Of a stretch of 64,000 nucleotides of DNA, positions 35,126 through 44,796 are shown piece by piece. How positions within the stretch are numbered: the stretch's first letter is position 1; each line of letters begins with the position of its first letter. The translations under genes were made by a program, and so were the position numbers. The notes beneath the pieces are model-generated. The model searched no databases. It saw nothing but the letters and a program-made list of their open reading frames with translations, and had not been told where the DNA came from. The DNA comes from Nitrospirota bacterium (GTDB lineage: Bacteria > Nitrospirota > Thermodesulfovibrionia > Thermodesulfovibrionales > JdFR-88): positions 1 through 64,000 of the forward strand of contig JAKAHV010000012.1 of the NCBI GenBank assembly GCA_021825295.1. The letters run 5' to 3'.

Positions 35126-36184
35126 ATGGGCGGGCAGGGCTTGAACAAACGCATATTGCACGTCGATATGGACGCCTTTTTCGCCTCGGTGGAGGTCCTC
35201 AGACGCCCTGAGCTTAAAGGCCGGCCGGTCGTGGTGGGCGGCTCCGGAGACCCGACCAGGCGGGGCGTGGTCTCCACTGCCTCCTATGAAGCGCGGCGCT
35301 TCGGGGTCCATTCCGCCATGCCCCTTAGAACGGCGCTGAAACTCTGTCCCAAATGCGTATTTCTTCCCGTGGACTATAAAGAGTATGCGAGAGTTTCGGA
35401 GAAGATAAAAAAGATGCTCCTTGAGATAAGCCCGCTCATGGAGGATGTCGGGATAGACGAGGCCTATCTGGACATCACGGCCAGAGCGGAGCCCTCCGAG
35501 CAGATTGGCAGGATGATAAAAGAGCGCATATTCAGGGAGACGGGGCTTACCTGTTCGACCGGCATCGCTCCGAACAAGCTGCTGGCCAAGATAGCCTCTG
35601 ATTTGAGGAAACCCGACGGGCTGACCATCCTTTGCCCCGGGGACGTTCCGGAGCTGATATGGCCGCTCAATGCCAGAAAACTGCCTGGAGTGGGGCCGAA
35701 GACGGAGGAGTGGCTGAAGATCCTGGGCATAAACACGATAGGTGATATTGCCTCTAAAGGCCCCGAGTGGCTACGCGATAAATTCGGGCAATCCTTTGGC
35801 CAGTACCTCTATGAGGCTGCGATGGGCGTGCATGAAAGCCCGATAATCACCGAATGGAAGCCGAAATCGATAAGCAGGGAAGAGACGTTCGAACAGGACG
35901 CCGCCAACTGGCAGACCGTGGCCAGGGCGCTTGCGCTGCTGACGAGGGATGTGGTCTCGTCGATGAGGGAAGAAGGCTACACTGCACGGACGGTCACGGT
36001 AAAGATAAGGTTCGAGGATTTCGAGACGCTGTCCAGGGCAAAGACGCTCAAGCAGGCCACTGATGACCTGGAGGTGTTCAGGAGGACCGCGTTCGAGTGC
36101 CTGGGGCGCATAGAGCTGAAGAAGAGGGTGAGGCTGGTCGGGGTGAGGGCAAGCGGCCTGGAGCCCGCAAGGGAATTTTCTTGA
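35126..36184 (+). CDS. dinB: DNA polymerase IV
   Basis: The 352-aa Y-family polymerase has 'RILHVDMDAFFASVEVL' (catalytic Asp), 'SYEARRFGVHSAMP', 'MEDVGIDEAYLDIT' (catalytic Asp-Glu), an HhH motif 'LPGVGPKTEEWL' and a little-finger domain. It carries out translesion synthesis. The start at 35126 is 6 nt after TATACT (35114-35119), which straddles the end of the family C element, so the element end may supply part of the promoter. No LexA-like box was recognised. Confidence 0.94.
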   Translation: MGGQGLNKRILHVDMDAFFASVEVLRRPELKGRPVVVGGSGDPTRRGVVSTASYEARRFGVHSAMPLRTALKLCPKCVFLPVDYKEYARVSEKIKKMLLEISPLMEDVGIDEAYLDITARAEPSEQIGRMIKERIFRETGLTCSTGIAPNKLLAKIASDLRKPDGLTILCPGDVPELIWPLNARKLPGVGPKTEEWLKILGINTIGDIASKGPEWLRDKFGQSFGQYLYEAAMGVHESPIITEWKPKSISREETFEQDAANWQTVARALALLTRDVVSSMREEGYTARTVTVKIRFEDFETLSRAKTLKQATDDLEVFRRTAFECLGRIELKKRVRLVGVRASGLEPAREFS

Positions 36185-36209
36185 CGAAACAGAGTGCGTG
36201 TTGGATACT
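36181..36209 (+). promoter_or_regulatory. selA promoter, overlapping the dinB stop
   Basis: TTGACG (36181-36186) and GATACT (36204-36209) are spaced by 17 nt, a good sigma-70 arrangement. The -35 overlaps the dinB TGA, and the ATG is 7 nt after the -10, consistent with a leaderless selA mRNA. Confidence 0.5.
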
Positions 36210-36216
36210 AGACTGA

Positions 36217-37617
36217 ATGGAAGAGGCCGATAGAAATTTTCGCTCCCTTCTGATGGGCCTGCCCTCGGTGGACGAGCTGCTTAAAAGCGCGGAGGGCCGC
36301 GGCTGGCTTTCTCTTTATCCGCGCCGCTATGTCCTTCAGGCCATAAGGGAGAGCCTGGAGGCCCTGAGGCGGGAGATAAGAAAAGGCGGGCAGCCGCCCT
36401 GCGACCCCGCCTCCATCTCGGCCGGCATCGAGGCCCTTATAAAAAAATACGTGGCCCCCAGCCTCAGCAACGTCATAAACGCGACCGGTGTCGTCCTCCA
36501 TACCAACCTCGGGAGAGCGCCCCTGTCCCGCGCGGCCCTGGAAAAAGTGATCCTCATCGCGAAGGGTTATTCGAACCTCGAGTATGACCTCGCGGAAGGC
36601 GGCAGGGGCAAGAGGCACGCCCATCTGAGGCGGCTCCTGACCGGCATCACCGGGGCGCAGGACGCCACCGTGGTGAACAACAACGCCGCGGCGGTCATGC
36701 TCGCCCTCTCCACGCTTGCAAGGGGCAGGCAGGTGATAGTCTCCAGGGGGGAGCTGGTGGAGATAGGCGGCTCTTTCCGCATCCCGGATGTCATGGCTCA
36801 AAGCGGCGCGGTCCTCATGGAGGTGGGCACAACGAACAAGACCCATCTGAGGGACTACGAGAGGGCCATCGGCCCGGACACCGCGCTTATCCTGAAGGTG
36901 CATCAGTCGAATTACAGGATAACCGGTTTTACCTCGGAAGTCCCGATAGAGGAGCTTGTGGCGCTTGGGGCGAAGCACCGGCTGCCGGTGATGTACGACC
37001 TGGGCAGCGGATGTCTTTTTGATCTCAGGACCCACGGCATAGGCGCCGAGCCCGTGGTAAGCGAAGTCGTGCAGACCGGCGTCGATCTGGTGACGTTCAG
37101 CGGCGACAAACTCCTGGGCGGTCCCCAGGCCGGCATTGCCGCGGGCAAAACGGAGGTCATCGGCAGGATGAATGAAAACCCGCTGGCGCGGGCGCTGAGG
37201 ATAGACAAGATGACGCTCGCCGCCCTGGAGGCGACCTTCTTCGCATACGCGGACCCGGAGAAGGCCGCGTGCGAAATCCCTGTCCTGCGGATGCTCCTTG
37301 AGAAGCCGGAGGCCATTCGCGGGAGGGCGGAGCGGCTTGTTTCCGCCATAAAGGCGGCAGAGGACGTTTCAGTCGCGGTGGCCGGGGACTCCTCGGAAGC
37401 GGGAGGGGGCTCCTTGCCGGGCGTAAGGCTTCCGACCTTTGCGGTTTCTATCAGGTCGGCAAGACTCACGCCAAACGCGATAGAGGAGGGGCTAAGGACG
37501 GGGACCCCTCCGGTTATAGCGAGGATAAAGGAAGACGCGCTTCTGCTGGACGCAAGGACCATCGCGGACGATGAAGTCCCCGCGGTGGCGGCCCGGCTCG
37601 GAGAGCTGTTGGCCTAG
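36217..37617 (+). CDS. selA: L-seryl-tRNA(Sec) selenium transferase
   Basis: The 466-aa PLP enzyme has 'SNVINATGVVLHTNLGRAPL', 'NNNAAAVMLAL', 'EVGTTNKTHL', and the PLP lysine in 'TFSGDKLLGGPQAGI'. It converts Ser-tRNA(Sec) to Sec-tRNA(Sec) using selenophosphate. Normal length. selB, selD and the tRNA(Sec) gene are not in the window, although selB often follows selA. The next gene is on the opposite strand. Its presence predicts selenoproteins elsewhere in the genome. Confidence 0.95.
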   Translation: MEEADRNFRSLLMGLPSVDELLKSAEGRGWLSLYPRRYVLQAIRESLEALRREIRKGGQPPCDPASISAGIEALIKKYVAPSLSNVINATGVVLHTNLGRAPLSRAALEKVILIAKGYSNLEYDLAEGGRGKRHAHLRRLLTGITGAQDATVVNNNAAAVMLALSTLARGRQVIVSRGELVEIGGSFRIPDVMAQSGAVLMEVGTTNKTHLRDYERAIGPDTALILKVHQSNYRITGFTSEVPIEELVALGAKHRLPVMYDLGSGCLFDLRTHGIGAEPVVSEVVQTGVDLVTFSGDKLLGGPQAGIAAGKTEVIGRMNENPLARALRIDKMTLAALEATFFAYADPEKAACEIPVLRMLLEKPEAIRGRAERLVSAIKAAEDVSVAVAGDSSEAGGGSLPGVRLPTFAVSIRSARLTPNAIEEGLRTGTPPVIARIKEDALLLDARTIADDEVPAVAARLGELLA

Positions 37618-37621
37618 TTCT

Positions 37622-38104
37622 TTACCCCTCCGTGTTCAATACATAGTCCACTTTGACTTCCAGGTCTTTTCTCAGGCTGTGATAAACGGAGCAGTATTTT
37701 TCATGCGAAAGGGCGACGGCCTTTTTCGCCTGCTTTTCGGTTATGTTTTTGCCCGTTATATTGAGGACCATTTCGATCCGCGTGTAATACTGTGGAGGCG
37801 TGGGGTTTCGCTCGCCGGTTATGTCTATCCTGAAATCGGATATCTCGCCCCTCATCTTCTTTATGAATGACACCGTGTCTATCGCCATGCAGCCGGCCAG
37901 CGACAGCAGCAGGCTCTCCGTGGGCGCGCAGCCCCACTCTATCTTGGCGTCGAAATCTATCTCATAGCCACGCTGCGTGCGGCCGTGGAATATGAGGTCC
38001 TTTTCCCAGTCCAGTCTGCCCTTCATCAGGGGCGCGGCCTGCTGCTTGTATCCCGCCAGCGAAGCGCCATCCAGTTCAGCCTCTTTCTTTTTGCTTTCAG
38101 ACAT
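37622..38104 (-). CDS. OsmC-family protein
   Basis: The 160-aa protein has the OsmC-type core 'GCAPTESLLLSLAGCMAID' with two cysteines and the C-terminal 'ALSHEKYCSVYHSL'. OsmC/Ohr proteins reduce organic peroxides through paired cysteines; this one belongs to the broader YhfA-like branch, so peroxidase activity is not certain. AGGAGG lies 10 nt before the ATG. It converges with selA, the stops 4 nt apart. Confidence 0.88.
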   Translation of the reverse strand: MSESKKKEAELDGASLAGYKQQAAPLMKGRLDWEKDLIFHGRTQRGYEIDFDAKIEWGCAPTESLLLSLAGCMAIDTVSFIKKMRGEISDFRIDITGERNPTPPQYYTRIEMVLNITGKNITEKQAKKAVALSHEKYCSVYHSLRKDLEVKVDYVLNTEG

Positions 38105-38200
38105 TTTTAATGTGCCTCCTGAATCAATAGTTTCATAAAATCTATATTAAATCATACGGGGGCAAAATTTCGAGGTTTGCCGGCCACGGCGGGCGTTTTT

Positions 38201-38289
38201 TTCGCGTCCACTGTTCGCGTCCACTTTAAAAATTTTTCTGAAAAGTGTAAATTACTACCTGGAGTAGATGTGGACTGGAGTAGACGTGG
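38201..38289. repeat. Two nested tandem repeats upstream of a sensor kinase
   Basis: TTCGCGTCCACT occurs at 38201 and 38214 (period 13). CTGGAGTAGATGTGG / CTGGAGTAGACGTGG occur at 38259 and 38275 (period 16). Between them is the inverted pair CACTTT/AAAGTG. The block fills much of the 255-bp gap between divergent genes. It may be an operator or the scar of a lost insertion sequence. Confidence 0.55.
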
Positions 38290-38359
38290 GGAATGCTTCC
38301 GGATACGGGGATGGATGTGAATTCAGCCTCCTTGATTCCAGTCGCGGAGTTGATTTGTC

Positions 38360-39415
38360 TTGCCGCCCGTGGAATTGGCGGCATCAGTGGAAAGGGCCGG
38401 ACAAAAAGATGGAGCCTTGTTAGAATTGGCGGTGCCCGCTAAATCATCCCCCGCAAGACGGGTGCGCTTCACCCGCTCTGCAGCCGAGGTCCTGCTTGGC
38501 AGGCTGAAGACCGTGAATCTTTGGCACATGCTCTGGGTTTCCCTGATACTTTCAGAGATATTTACAACTGCAATGAACATCCTGATGAGCCGCTTGTGGT
38601 GGGGGAGGATAAGCCGGAACCTGATTCTCATAGGTTCCGTGGACGGGTTTGTCGTGGCCCTTCTCGTATCGGCCATTGTAATTGCGTTCGTCATTGAAAT
38701 CAGGGAACATGAAAAACACGCGGAAAAAGAACTCCTCAAAAACGAGCAGGTATACCGGCAGCGGGTTGAGGTGTCCCTTAAGGAGAAGGAGGCTCTTTTG
38801 CACGAGCTTTATCACAGGACAAAGAACAACATGCAGTTGGTTTCGAGCCTCCTCAGTCTGCAGACCGACTCCATAACCGATGAGCGGGTGTCGGGCATGC
38901 TCAGGGACACCCAGGCACGGATCGAGGCCATTTCCTCCATAAACGAGCAAATGTACGAATCCAAGGACCTGGCCAATATCGACATAAAAGACTATGTCGA
39001 GGTCATGGCCAACGTACTGCTGCTGGGTTACCGGGGCCGGGAGGACAATATCACCCTGGAACTCGACGTCGACAGCATCTCCATGTCCATAGACATCGTA
39101 ATGCCCTGCGGGCTGATCCTGAATGAACTGATTTCCAATTCCGTCAAATATGCGTTCCCGGAAGGCCGCGCGGGCATAATAGGCATATCCCTGCGCGTGA
39201 ATGGAAACCAGGTCGAGCTGGTCTACCGGGATAACGGCATAGGGCTCCCATCGTCCGGTATCGAATCGGCAAAGAGCACCGGATTGAGGCTGGTAAACAA
39301 TCTTGTCACAAGGCATCTGGGCGGAAAACTCGAGGCCGGCTCCGGCGGCAAAACGGAATTCCTGATTACCTTCAAGAAGGAGATCGACTCCTTTTCGCGG
39401 CAGGCTTTTTTTTGA
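38360..39415 (+). CDS. Sensor histidine kinase, HisKA_2 family
   Basis: The protein is up to 351 aa. Two TM helices ('LWHMLWVSLILSEIFTTAMN', 'GSVDGFVVALLVSAIVIAFV') surround a short loop. The phospho-acceptor segment 'LLHELYHRTKNNMQLVSSLL' (HisKA_2, as in LytS-like/HWE-related kinases) is followed by an HATPase with 'GLILNELISNSVKYAF' and 'YRDNGIGLPS'. Such kinases usually signal to stand-alone regulators in stress pathways. The start is uncertain: TTG 38360 has no ribosome site, the first ATG lies inside TM1, and several GTG/TTG codons intervene. No adjacent regulator. Confidence 0.8.
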   Translation: MPPVELAASVERAGQKDGALLELAVPAKSSPARRVRFTRSAAEVLLGRLKTVNLWHMLWVSLILSEIFTTAMNILMSRLWWGRISRNLILIGSVDGFVVALLVSAIVIAFVIEIREHEKHAEKELLKNEQVYRQRVEVSLKEKEALLHELYHRTKNNMQLVSSLLSLQTDSITDERVSGMLRDTQARIEAISSINEQMYESKDLANIDIKDYVEVMANVLLLGYRGREDNITLELDVDSISMSIDIVMPCGLILNELISNSVKYAFPEGRAGIIGISLRVNGNQVELVYRDNGIGLPSSGIESAKSTGLRLVNNLVTRHLGGKLEAGSGGKTEFLITFKKEIDSFSRQAFF

Positions 39416-39508
39416 TGCCGGGGGAGAAAGGCCTCTTTTAAGAGGGATGCCTGATGCCGGCCGCGCGCCCAAAGGCGGGCTTATACTATAAATCCGGAAG
39501 AGCAAAAA

Positions 39509-40912
39509 CTAAAACAGGATCTCCAGTTGGCTTTCCTGGCCGGGGAAGGTTATGGGATATTCCTTTGTAAAGCAGGCCTTGCAGAAATTTTCGGCATCCG
39601 GTATTTCCTTGAAGAGCCCGTCGATGCTCAGGTAGGAGAGACTGTCCGCTGTTGTGTAACGGCGGATCTCCTCCACATTGTGGCTGGCCGCGATCAGCTC
39701 CTGCCGGGTGGGAGTGTCTATGCCATAAAAACAGGGCCCCATCGTAGGCGGAGAGCTTATCTTCATATGCACCTCGCGCACGCCTCCTCCCTCCCGGAGC
39801 ATCTTCACTATCTTCTTGCTCGTGGTGCCCCTTACGATCGAATCGTCGACGACTATCACCCTCTTGCCTTCAAGCAGGTCTCTTACGGGGTTCAGTTTTA
39901 TCTTCACCCCGAAGTGCCTTATGCTCTGTTTGGGTTCGATGAAGGTCCTGCCTATGTAGTGGTTTCTTATGAGTCCGAAGTCGAAGGGGATCCCGCTTTG
40001 CTCGGAGTAGCCTATGGCCGCTGGCACGCCGGAGTCTGGCACCGGGATGACCAGGTCCGCCTCCACCGGGCATTCGATGGCGAGCTGTTTGCCGAACTGT
40101 TTTCGCACCGCGTTTACGCTGTGCCCGCCGAAGATGCGGCTGTCCGGGCGCGCGAAATATATGTACTCGAATATGCAGAAGGCCCTCCGTGGGGCCGTGA
40201 CGCTCTTGGGGTAGGACGTAAGGCCGTTGATGTCGATCACTATCATCTCGCCCGGCTCCACGTCCCTGATATAATCGGCGCCGATAAGGTCGAAGGCGCA
40301 GGTCTCGGAGGCCACCACGTAGGCGCCGTCCACCGTGCCTATGCTGAGCGGCCTCACGCCGTAGGGGTCGCGCACTGCGATGATTTTTTTCTCCGTGAGG
40401 ATTATAAGGCTGTAAGAGCCCGCCACTTCCCTCAGGGCCGCCACCACGCGTTCCTTCAGGTCCTCCTCCCTGCTGTGGGCTATGAGGTGGATGAAGACCT
40501 CGCTGTCGGAGGAGGACTGGAAGATCGCGCCGTTTTTCTCCAGAGATTTCCTCAGCTCGTAGGCGTTTATGAGGTTGCCGTTGTGGGAGATGGCAAGCTG
40601 CCCCATGGAGAAATTGGCAAGTATCGGCTGCACGTTTTTCGGGTTGCTGCCGCCGGCCGTTGAGTACCTGTTGTGGCCGACCGCCACGTAGCCGGGGAGT
40701 TTTTTCAGCCGCTTTTCCGTGAATATGTCGGCCACGAGGCCGACGGATTTTTCCAGGTGGAGCTGCTTCTCGTCCGAGGAGCAGATGCCCGCGCTCTCCT
40801 GCCCCCGGTGCTGAAGCGCGTAGAGCCCGAGGTAGACGAGGTTGGCCGCCTCGGGATGTCCGTATATCCCGAATACCCCGCACTCCTCCCTGAACTTATC
40901 TGGCTTCCACAT
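39509..40912 (-). CDS. purF: Amidophosphoribosyltransferase
   Basis: The 467-aa protein has a 10-residue propeptide then the nucleophile Cys11 in '[10 protein letters not shown]', the glutaminase motif '[14 protein letters not shown]', and the PRPP site '[14 protein letters not shown]'. Cysteines at '[11 protein letters not shown]', 'GPCFYGID' and '[13 protein letters not shown]' match the 4Fe-4S ligands of the Bacillus-type enzyme. It makes phosphoribosylamine, the first committed purine step. Its start overlaps the 3' end of purL by 17 nt, so the two are co-transcribed and coupled. Confidence 0.96.
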   Translation of the reverse strand: MWKPDKFREECGVFGIYGHPEAANLVYLGLYALQHRGQESAGICSSDEKQLHLEKSVGLVADIFTEKRLKKLPGYVAVGHNRYSTAGGSNPKNVQPILANFSMGQLAISHNGNLINAYELRKSLEKNGAIFQSSSDSEVFIHLIAHSREEDLKERVVAALREVAGSYSLIILTEKKIIAVRDPYGVRPLSIGTVDGAYVVASETCAFDLIGADYIRDVEPGEMIVIDINGLTSYPKSVTAPRRAFCIFEYIYFARPDSRIFGGHSVNAVRKQFGKQLAIECPVEADLVIPVPDSGVPAAIGYSEQSGIPFDFGLIRNHYIGRTFIEPKQSIRHFGVKIKLNPVRDLLEGKRVIVVDDSIVRGTTSKKIVKMLREGGGVREVHMKISSPPTMGPCFYGIDTPTRQELIAASHNVEEIRRYTTADSLSYLSIDGLFKEIPDAENFCKACFTKEYPITFPGQESQLEILF

Positions 40913-43175
40913 GCCGCCTGAGGGAATCGTTGAAGGCGCCGGAAAGCTCGCCCAGCGTCAGATTTATATCGCTGTCTATCCTGAGGCTTCCGCCCCCGGT
41001 CCGGCCAAGCTCAAACAGGGGGATATTCCATTTCCCGGCAAGACCTTTAAGGGCCCCCATATTTTTCCCGGCCAGGCTTAAAACCACCCTTCCCGCCGAT
41101 TCGCCAAAAAGAAGCGCGTCTTTTCTTGCCGGTCCGCCCGCAATAAGCGGTCCCAGGGATACCCCGGCCCCGATCCCGCCGGCCATCGCGGATTCGGCAA
41201 GGGCCACCGCAAGCCCGCCCTCGGAGCAGTCGTGGGCGGAGCTTAAAAGCGGCACGGCCTCAAACAGGAGGCCGTGGAGCCTTTTTTCGGCCTCCAGGTC
41301 GAGCGAAGGGGGCATCCCCTTTTCAATCCCGTGGATGACCGCCAGGTATTCGGAGCCCCCAAGCTCCTCTTTTGTGGCCCCAAGCAGCGCCACCACCTCG
41401 CCCTCCCGTTTGAAGCCCTGGGTCAGGTGCCTCCGCACGTCCTCGAATATACCCACCATGCCGATGGTCGGGGTGGGGTAGATGGCCGCGCCCTTCGTCT
41501 CGTTATAAAAGCTTACGTTTCCGCCCACTACCGGGGTCTCAAGGACGCGGCAGGCCTCCCCGATGCCCCTCACCGCGTTTACGAACTGCCACATCACCTC
41601 TGGTTTTTCCGGGTTGCCGAAGTTCAGGTTGTCGGTGACGGCCCTCGGTTTCGCCCCGGAGCACGCGATGTTTCTCGCCGCCTCCGCCACCGCGTGCATC
41701 CCGCCAAGATAGGGGTCCAGATAGCAGTACCGGCTGGAGCAATCGACACTCATCGCAATGCCCATCTCCAGGGGATTTCCCGCCGCCTCGCCCATCCTGC
41801 CGGTCTCTTTCACACGGATAACGGCGGCATCGGAGCCGGGCAGCACCACGGTATTCGTTCTTACCATGTGATCGTACTGCCGCCAGATCATCTGCTTGGA
41901 GGCGATGTTGGGCGACTCCAGGAGACTGATGAGGACCCTGTTATAGTCCTCGGGCAGCCCGATGGCGCCAAGGCGGAGATCCTGCAGCCCGTCCTGCCAG
42001 GAGGGTCTTTTGCAGGGCCTGTCATAGAGGGGCGCCTCGCTTGAGATCTTCTTCGCGGGTATCTGGGCGACCGTCTTGCCGTTCCACTTCACCGTTAAAA
42101 ACCCGTCGTCCGTCACCTTGCCTATCACTACGGCCTCCAGGTCCCACTTGCGGAATATCTCCAGAAGCTCCTCTTCCTTCCCGCTTTGGGCGACGATGAG
42201 CATCCGTTCCTGGCTTTCGGAGAGCATGAACTCGTACGGGATCATGTCTTTCTCCCTGGGGGGGACCTTGTCTATGTGGAGCTCGATGCCTGTGCCGGCC
42301 CTTCCCGCCATCTCGGAAGACGAGGAAGTGAGCCCGGCCCCGCCCATGTCCTGTATGCCCACGATGAGGTCCCTGTCCATCGCGTCCAGGCATGCCTCCA
42401 GGAGCAGCTTTTCCGTGAATGGATCGCCGACCTGGACGTTTGGTTTCTTTTGCTCGGCGTCGTCCGTGAACTCCTCGGAGGCCATCGTGACGCCGTGAAT
42501 GCCGTCCCTTCCGGTCTTGGAGCCCACGTATATGACGGGGTTGCCGGCGCCGGAGGCCGTCCCCCTGAATATCTTTTCCTTTTTTACTATTCCGAGATTG
42601 AACACGTTGACCAGGATGTTGCCGCTGTAGCAGGGGTGGAAGTAGACGTCCCCGCCCACGGTGGGCACGCCGATGCAGTTTCCGTATCCTGCGATGCCGG
42701 AGACGACCCCCGAAAGCAGGTGCCGCTGGAGCGGATCGTCGAGCGGCCCGAATCTCAGGGAATTCAGGCTCGCCACGGGGCGCGCCCCCATCGTGAAGAT
42801 GTCCCTCAGTATGCCGCCAACCCCGGTTGCCGCGCCCTGGTACGGCTCGATGAACGAGGGGTGGTTGTGGGATTCCATCTTGAACGCGGCGCAAAGGCCG
42901 CCGCCGATCTCTATTATCCCGGCGTTCTCCCCCGGGCCCTGGACGACCCACGGAGCGGACGTGGGGAAATTTCTGAAATGGATGCGCGAGCTTTTGTAGG
43001 AGCAGTGCTCGCTCCACATGACGGAGAAGATGCCCAGCTCGGTGAATGTGGGGGCCCTCCCCAGGATATCGAGTATCCTGGCGTATTCCTCCGCATTCAA
43101 GCCGTGCTCCCGTATGAGTTCTTCGGTTATCTCGGGCTCTTTCAAATCCGGACCATTACCGGGGAAAGGAGACAC
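40896..43175 (-). CDS. purL: Phosphoribosylformylglycinamidine synthase, PurL subunit (small type)
   Basis: The 759-aa protein matches the small PurL that acts with PurS and PurQ, which are not in the window. Motifs include '[15 protein letters not shown]', '[18 protein letters not shown]', '[17 protein letters not shown]' and '[14 protein letters not shown]'. It carries out the ATP-dependent amidation of FGAR to FGAM. The start is uncertain: the GTG at 43175 is the most upstream in-frame start, next to AAAGGGG, and no ATG lies close by. It leads a purL-purF operon. Confidence 0.94.
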   Translation of the reverse strand: MSPFPGNGPDLKEPEITEELIREHGLNAEEYARILDILGRAPTFTELGIFSVMWSEHCSYKSSRIHFRNFPTSAPWVVQGPGENAGIIEIGGGLCAAFKMESHNHPSFIEPYQGAATGVGGILRDIFTMGARPVASLNSLRFGPLDDPLQRHLLSGVVSGIAGYGNCIGVPTVGGDVYFHPCYSGNILVNVFNLGIVKKEKIFRGTASGAGNPVIYVGSKTGRDGIHGVTMASEEFTDDAEQKKPNVQVGDPFTEKLLLEACLDAMDRDLIVGIQDMGGAGLTSSSSEMAGRAGTGIELHIDKVPPREKDMIPYEFMLSESQERMLIVAQSGKEEELLEIFRKWDLEAVVIGKVTDDGFLTVKWNGKTVAQIPAKKISSEAPLYDRPCKRPSWQDGLQDLRLGAIGLPEDYNRVLISLLESPNIASKQMIWRQYDHMVRTNTVVLPGSDAAVIRVKETGRMGEAAGNPLEMGIAMSVDCSSRYCYLDPYLGGMHAVAEAARNIACSGAKPRAVTDNLNFGNPEKPEVMWQFVNAVRGIGEACRVLETPVVGGNVSFYNETKGAAIYPTPTIGMVGIFEDVRRHLTQGFKREGEVVALLGATKEELGGSEYLAVIHGIEKGMPPSLDLEAEKRLHGLLFEAVPLLSSAHDCSEGGLAVALAESAMAGGIGAGVSLGPLIAGGPARKDALLFGESAGRVVLSLAGKNMGALKGLAGKWNIPLFELGRTGGGSLRIDSDINLTLGELSGAFNDSLRRHVEAR

Positions 43176-43267
43176 CCCTTTACAAGAATTCCAATAAAGA
43201 TTTTAAAGCCCCCCAAACAACACATTATTTTATCACAGGGGCAAGGTAAAATTCCCGCCCGCAGCCC

Positions 43268-43693
43268 CTACCGGGGATAGACAAACGGGCTGCCGCTCAG
43301 GACGCCGTTGAACTTCGGGGGCGTGCCCGCAAGCTCGAATACCGCCATGCCGCGCTCGTGGTCCTTCTTGTCCCCTTTTGTCCAGACCCCTTCCCATGCA
43401 ACGTTGACGTCCATGGTCTGGCCGGTCACATCGATCCATTTCGTGGTGAAGGACAGCTCAACCGAATCGAATCTTCCCAAATTGGGCGCCACCTCACCGT
43501 ATCCCTTCTCCGTGCTGACCGTCTTTATGGCATCGGCGTCCTTGTTGATGTATCCCTTCCGGAGGGCCTGCACGACGCCGTTGGCCTCATTATAGTAAAC
43601 CGCCCCCTCCGGGACCGGCTTCATCTCTTTTTTTGAGCACCCGGCGGACAACGCCAAGGCCAGAAAAAGCGGGATCAGAAGAGACTTTTTCAT
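43268..43693 (-). CDS. Small lipoprotein of unknown function
   Basis: The 141-aa protein has a lipoprotein signal 'LFLALALSAGC' with Cys19 as the lipid-attachment site, then a roughly 120-residue domain ('GVVQALRKGYINKDADAIKT', 'SVELSFTTKWIDV') that looks like an SnoaL/NTF2-type cystatin-like fold. That fold is a guess from secondary-structure pattern. A ribosome site lies at GGAGG upstream. It is a single gene between purL and repeat B copy 3. Confidence 0.65.
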   Translation of the reverse strand: MKKSLLIPLFLALALSAGCSKKEMKPVPEGAVYYNEANGVVQALRKGYINKDADAIKTVSTEKGYGEVAPNLGRFDSVELSFTTKWIDVTGQTMDVNVAWEGVWTKGDKKDHERGMAVFELAGTPPKFNGVLSGSPFVYPR

Positions 43694-43865
43694 CTTTCCT
43701 CCATATAAGGGGACGAGTTTTCAGGCTCAGATATCCATTATCCACAAACGGCCCCCCTGCGGTCAATATCGCATTCCGCCGGAGGGCCTGTGTCCGCTCT
43801 TCGCTCCACTCCAGGAGGCAGATGCCACCCCACAAATCTGAAGCAGGTCCCCCCCTGTGCTAGCG

Positions 43866-44085
43866 TAGTGTCCCGGGAATTCGCGTTAAAATTATCGGCA
43901 TGTGAGGATATCCACCCGGACCTTGAGAGAGCGAGCAAGCGGACGGATCACGGCGGGTTGCATCTTGACAACCTTTCGTTATTCGCCCCGAAGGCGCTCT
44001 GAATCCCGCCTCGGCGGGACAGTCCGAATACGTCCGGAACCGCGCGAGCGGAACGAAAGGTCCGGGTGGATATCATGGCTGGCGC
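43866..44085 (+). repeat. Dispersed palindromic repeat, family B, copy 3
   Basis: This copy has the best-preserved structure. GATATCCACCCGGACCTT (43907-43924) is the exact reverse complement of AAGGTCCGGGTGGATATC (44057-44074), giving an 18-bp stem around about 132 bp. It shares blocks with 24265-24470 and, reversed, with 41-202. Bases 43694-43865 upstream hold no gene that I can support. Confidence 0.8.
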
Positions 44086-44171
44086 AAATAGTTATATATT
44101 CGTCGTTATATTTACCTTCCGGTGGCCGGGTTCTGGTATCCTAGAGATATAAGGGCACGGGGCTTTGCAGG

Positions 44172-44762
44172 ATGGAATTAAAAGAGATTGCATTTGGCCT
44201 TAGCGGGCTTTTTTCAAAGCTCGTCGCGGTTACGGAACTTCTGGGGCGAAGCGCCCTGCTTTCAAATGCGGCCTTCCTGGATGAAGCGGACACGATCCTG
44301 CCGGACGCGCGGCGGCTGACGGAGAACCTCAGCCGCGAGCTCTCCAAAAGCGCGGCGAATGAGCCGCCGGCCATGAAGTATGCGTCGGTCCCCGGCCATG
44401 CGGAGAGGATATGCGATCATTTCGAGAATTTCAGCGGGCTTCTGAGGGCAAAGGCGGCGGAGAACATACATTTCAGCGACAAGGCCATGGGCGAGATGAA
44501 CTATATGATCGGAAGGCTGAAGGACATGCTTTCAAACGCCTCCGGCATGCTGCTTGCCGGAGACGCCTTCACGGCGGAGTACATGAGGCAGGCCGAACTT
44601 TCAGTCTTGAAAAGCGCGTGTGATTTCGCGGCCCTCCATGACGAGCGCCTCAGGGAGGGGATTTGCCTGCCGAAGGCGTCTTCCCTATATCTGTCCATGC
44701 TGGAAGGCATGAAGGCTGCCGCGTGGCATTTAAAGGAGATGACGCGGGACCTTCTTGAGTAG
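44172..44762 (+). CDS. PhoU-like helical protein, orphan
   Basis: The 196-aa protein is all-helical in appearance, with features of PhoU/DUF47 proteins: regular heptads, 'YASVPGHAERICDHFENFSG' (compare E/D-xx-D/N metal-site patterns) and 'MNYMIGRLKDMLSNAS'. PhoU proteins link phosphate transporters to signalling; some stand-alone members accompany Na/Pi cotransporters. No transporter is adjacent. Both flanks are repeats. It ends with TAG just before a family A end fragment. Assignment is tentative. Confidence 0.55.
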   Translation: MELKEIAFGLSGLFSKLVAVTELLGRSALLSNAAFLDEADTILPDARRLTENLSRELSKSAANEPPAMKYASVPGHAERICDHFENFSGLLRAKAAENIHFSDKAMGEMNYMIGRLKDMLSNASGMLLAGDAFTAEYMRQAELSVLKSACDFAALHDERLREGICLPKASSLYLSMLEGMKAAAWHLKEMTRDLLE

Positions 44763-44785
44763 CCGGCAGTGTCTCAGTTTGGCGT
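44762..44785 (+). repeat. Family A end fragment
   Basis: AGTGTCTCAGTTTGGC (starting about 44767) matches the outer end of family A (AGTGCCTCAGTTTGGC at 10718). Only the terminal piece is present, between the PhoU-like gene and a convergent gene. Confidence 0.45.
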
Positions 44786-44796
44786 TGCGGCTCTCG

